Source: Bradyrhizobium sp. CB2312 | GTDB lineage: Bacteria; Pseudomonadota; Alphaproteobacteria; Rhizobiales; Xanthobacteraceae | Length of the DNA: 64,000 bases | NCBI RefSeq assembly: GCF_029714425.1 | Contig: NZ_CP121668.1 | Location: forward strand, 8,949,501-9,013,500 | Direction of reading: 5' to 3' | Part shown: positions 61,891 through 64,000 of the stretch, one piece after another | Position numbering within the stretch: the stretch's first letter is position 1 | Layout: every line of letters begins with the position of its first letter | Notes under the pieces: generated by a model | What the model saw: the letters and a program-made list of their open reading frames with translations, nothing else | Databases searched by the model: none | What the model was told of the DNA's origin: nothing | Program-made: the position numbers and the translations under genes

Positions 61891-62958
61891 ATGAGCCTGT
61901 TCGAAAGCGACAAATCCGCTCAGCGGCTACCGGTGTCGCTGATCACCGGCTTTCTCGGCAGCGGCAAGACCACGCTGCTCAATCGCCTGCTGCGCCGCGA
62001 CGACATGAAGGACAGCGCCGTCATCATCAACGAGTATGGCGAGGTCAGCCTCGATCATCTCCTGGTCGAGCGCGTCGATGGCGAGGTTGCCGTGCTCGCA
62101 AGCGGCTGCATCTGCTGCACCATCCGCAGCGACCTGGAACAGACGCTGCGGGACCTCCTGGTCAAGCGCGACCGGGGCGAGATTCCGCCGTTTCGCCGCA
62201 TCCTGGTCGAGACCACCGGGCTCGCCGATCCCGCGCCGATCGTGCAGCTGCTGCTCAACAACCCGCTCGTCTCGCACTTCCTGCGGCTCGACACCATCGT
62301 GACCACGATCGACGCGGTCAACGCATCGCATCAGCTCGACCGTCAGTATGAGGCGGTGAAGCAGGTCGCGCTGGCGGACCGGCTGTTGATCACCAAGCGC
62401 GATCTGGTCGACGATGTCGGCTCGCTGGAGCTGCGTCTACGCCAGCTCAATCCCGGCGCGAGGATCGAAACCGTCGATCATGGCGAGATCGATCCGGCCC
62501 ATCTATTTGGTGCGGGCCTGATCGATCCCGGGAAGAAAAGGATCGACGTTGCGCGCTGGCTGAATGAGCACGCCTTCGCCGAGCCGCATGCGCATGCCGG
62601 CCATTCGCATCATGACCGTCACGCGCATCATGACCATGATCATCACGATCACGACGCGTCCATCACCAGTTTCATGCTGGCATTCGACGAGCCGCTCGAC
62701 TGGATGGCCGTGACCCACTGGCTCGCGCATTTGCGCAACGCGCGTGGCGCGGATCTCTTGCGGGTGAAGGGGATTCTCAACCTTCACGGCGAGGCGGCGC
62801 CGGTCGTGATCCACGGCGTGCATCACGTCTTCCACCCGCCGGTGGCGCTCGCCGCCTGGCCCGACGGCGATCGCCGCTCGCGCATCGTCTTCATCACGCG
62901 CGGCATCTCGCGCGCGGACGTGCTGGAGCTTTGGCAGGCGGTTCGCGCGGCGGCGTGA
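61891..62958 (+). CDS. CobW/ZNG1-type GTPase metal chaperone with His-rich loop
   Basis: GTPase of 355 residues of the COG0523 family: P-loop [11 protein letters not shown] (about 20-30), metal-binding C73-x-C75-C76 (SGCICCTI), and NKxD-like TKRD guanine motif (ITKRDLVDD). A stretch of about 29 residues (about 227-255) is dominated by His and Asp and should bind zinc or another transition metal; a C-terminal CobW_C domain follows. These proteins deliver metal to target enzymes, often under zinc shortage. No Zur box is evident upstream. It lies beside the metal-dependent cyclase-family gene, with which it may cooperate. Confidence 0.9.
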   Translation: MSLFESDKSAQRLPVSLITGFLGSGKTTLLNRLLRRDDMKDSAVIINEYGEVSLDHLLVERVDGEVAVLASGCICCTIRSDLEQTLRDLLVKRDRGEIPPFRRILVETTGLADPAPIVQLLLNNPLVSHFLRLDTIVTTIDAVNASHQLDRQYEAVKQVALADRLLITKRDLVDDVGSLELRLRQLNPGARIETVDHGEIDPAHLFGAGLIDPGKKRIDVARWLNEHAFAEPHAHAGHSHHDRHAHHDHDHHDHDASITSFMLAFDEPLDWMAVTHWLAHLRNARGADLLRVKGILNLHGEAAPVVIHGVHHVFHPPVALAAWPDGDRRSRIVFITRGISRADVLELWQAVRAAA

Positions 62959-62989
62959 GGCGGCCGGTTGAAACGAGCGCTAGCGCTAT

Positions 62990-63145
62990 CCCTTCTCCCC
63001 TTGTGGGAGAAGGTGGCGCGAAGCGCCGGATGAGGGGTCTTTCTCCGCGCGTTCAGATGCGAGAGATTCACTCGCGGAGAGAAACCCCTCACCCGTCTCG
63101 CCGCTATGCGGCGAGCCACCCTCTCCCACAAGGGGAGAGGGTGCA
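62990..63145. repeat. Multi-hairpin intergenic repeat, family A, copy 4
   Basis: Almost the same ends as copy 3 and followed by GCACCGTCGATGCCG as in copy 3. Left arm CCCTTCTCCCCTTGTGGGAG; right CTCTCCCACAAGGGGAGAGGG. Central sub-hairpins GGCGCGAAGCGCC and CTCGCCGCTATGCGGCGAG. Located downstream of cobW, convergent with the YmdB-type gene, next to a family D element. Confidence 0.88.
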
Positions 63146-63173
63146 CCGTCGATGCCGCTCAAAATTCAGCGTC

Positions 63174-63296
63174 GTAGGGTGGGCAAAGCGACTTGTCTGC
63201 CGTAGCTCGAAGAGCGAAGGCGGAAGCGTGCCCACGCACTTGCGAACATGGAGAAAGATGGTGGGCACGGCGCAAGTGCGCCTTTGCCCACCCTAC
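63174..63296. repeat. Palindromic intergenic repeat, family D
   Basis: Perfect terminal inverted repeat GTAGGGTGGGCAAAG (63174-63188) and CTTTGCCCACCCTAC (63282-63296), 123 bases overall, with an internal pair GTGCCCAC / GTGGGCAC. Non-autonomous (MITE-like) layout, unrelated to family A in sequence. It lies just downstream of copy 4 of family A; together they fill the 364-base gap. Confidence 0.8.
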
Positions 63297-63322
63297 GATT
63301 TCCGATCGTGTAGCTTCGTTCT

Positions 63323-64000
63323 TCAGCTCAGCCAGAACTTCGGCGTGGCCGGCTCCAGCCTTCCACCAACGCGCACCGGCGCGATCTTGAGCGCGAGGCC
63401 CGTGGCATCGTCGGTCTCCACCGCAACGCCGCTGAGGGTCGCGACGCCCGCGGCCGGCTCGAAACGGCCCGACGGAATCCCCGATGTGAACCGGCGCAGC
63501 GGTTCTTCCTTCTGCATGCCGATGATGGAATCGTAGTCGCCGGTCATGCCGGCGTCGGTCATGTAGGCGGTGCCGCCGGCGAGGATCTGATGATCGGCGG
63601 TCGGCACATGCGTGTGCGTGCCGACGACGAGGCTGGCGCGTCCATCGCAGAAGAAGCCGATGGCCTGCTTCTCGCTGGTCGCTTCGCAATGGAAATCGAC
63701 GACGATGGCATCCGCGGCAACGCCGAGCGGACAGGCGCCGAGCTCGCGCTCGAGCGCGGCGAACGGATCGTCGAACGGGGTCATGAAGACCCGGCCAAGC
63801 GCGTTGACGACGAGCGCATGCTTGCCGTTCTTGGTCTCGACCAGAGCGGCGCCGCGGCCGGGCGTTCCGCGCGGATAGTTCGCGGGACGGACAAGGCGGT
63901 CGGCGCGCTCGATGAACACCAGCGCCTCGCGCTGGTCCCAGGAATGGTTGCCGAGCGTCACCGCATCGGCGCCGGCCTCGACGAGCTCCCGGTAGATCGC
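63323..64000 (-). CDS. YmdB-type (TIGR00282) metallophosphoesterase, 5' end missing
   Basis: C-terminal 226 residues of a calcineurin-like phosphoesterase of the YmdB family (full length about 270); the frame is open to the window edge, so the start is outside. Visible: TLGNHSWDQRE (metal and catalytic His), FHCEATSEKQAIGFFCDG and VVGTHTHVPTADHQILAGGT with the paired His ligands, and MTDAGMTGDYDSIIG. YmdB hydrolyses cyclic nucleotides in Bacillus; the role in rhizobia is not settled. Convergent with cobW across two repeats. Confidence 0.9.
   Translation of the reverse strand, partial: AIYRELVEAGADAVTLGNHSWDQREALVFIERADRLVRPANYPRGTPGRGAALVETKNGKHALVVNALGRVFMTPFDDPFAALERELGACPLGVAADAIVVDFHCEATSEKQAIGFFCDGRASLVVGTHTHVPTADHQILAGGTAYMTDAGMTGDYDSIIGMQKEEPLRRFTSGIPSGRFEPAAGVATLSGVAVETDDATGLALKIAPVRVGGRLEPATPKFWLS

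Overview
This is a GC-rich chromosomal stretch from an alphaproteobacterium. It is most likely a Bradyrhizobium-type member of the Nitrobacteraceae. That placement is inferred from codon use, from the many ABC/TRAP solute-uptake operons, from the yebC-ruvCAB block and from several families of palindromic intergenic repeats typical of such genomes. I see no rRNA, tRNA, CRISPR array, phage or insertion sequence.

Layout. (1) 1-4.8 kb: the 3' part of a hydroxyacid dehydrogenase (ghrA), a transmembrane chemoreceptor, and a divergent TetR regulator / glutathione transferase pair that shares a striking 14-bp inverted repeat. (2) 4.8-7.8 kb: a periplasmic PQQ-alcohol dehydrogenase unit (quinoprotein, small cytochrome c, MxaJ/XoxJ-like binding protein). 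(3) 8.1-14.8 kb: one minus-strand operon of hydantoinase/oxoprolinase A and B plus a complete TRAP transporter. (4) 14.9-20.4 kb: a sirtuin, then two paralogous LuxR-type regulators flanking a YadA-like trimeric autotransporter and a small exported protein. (5) 20.5-26 kb: SDR oxidoreductase, NCS2 nucleobase permease, DctA dicarboxylate carrier, ABC-F protein.

(6) 26.1-35.7 kb: a minus-strand operon with a polyamine/opine-type ABC transporter, a DAO-type flavoenzyme, a three-subunit FAD/[2Fe-2S] dehydrogenase of the opine oxidase / D-hydroxyproline dehydrogenase type, and RidA. A LysR regulator is divergent from it. (7) 35.7-46.3 kb: a second LysR-controlled operon of nine minus-strand genes. 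It holds an N-carbamoyl-D-amino-acid hydrolase homologue, an amino-acid-type ABC importer with two paralogous binding proteins, a polysaccharide-deacetylase-fold (cyclic-imidase-like) hydrolase, an Asp/Glu/hydantoin racemase, a peptide-type binding protein and a metal-dependent amidohydrolase. A class I glutamine amidotransferase sits behind the LysR gene. This is the best candidate for an undescribed catabolic route: the parts of hydantoin or cyclic-imide degradation are present, but a canonical cyclic hydantoinase is not.

(8) 46.4-52.3 kb: housekeeping genes (ybgC-type thioesterase, ruvB, ruvA, ruvC, yebC) with a toxin-antitoxin pair whose ParE-type toxin carries a frameshift. (9) 52.5-55.8 kb: two soluble chemoreceptors with the sensor domain at the C-terminus, one also carrying a degenerate PilZ-like segment. 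(10) 56.5-60.5 kb: an isoquinoline-1-oxidoreductase-type molybdenum enzyme (2Fe-2S subunit, Tat-exported Mo subunit) with a triheme cytochrome c. (11) 60.7-64 kb: exported cyclase-family protein, a CobW/ZNG1-type metal chaperone GTPase with a His-rich loop, and the 3' part of a YmdB-type phosphoesterase.

Four near-identical copies of a 146-169 bp multi-hairpin element, plus relatives of other families, lie in the gaps, mostly between convergent genes.
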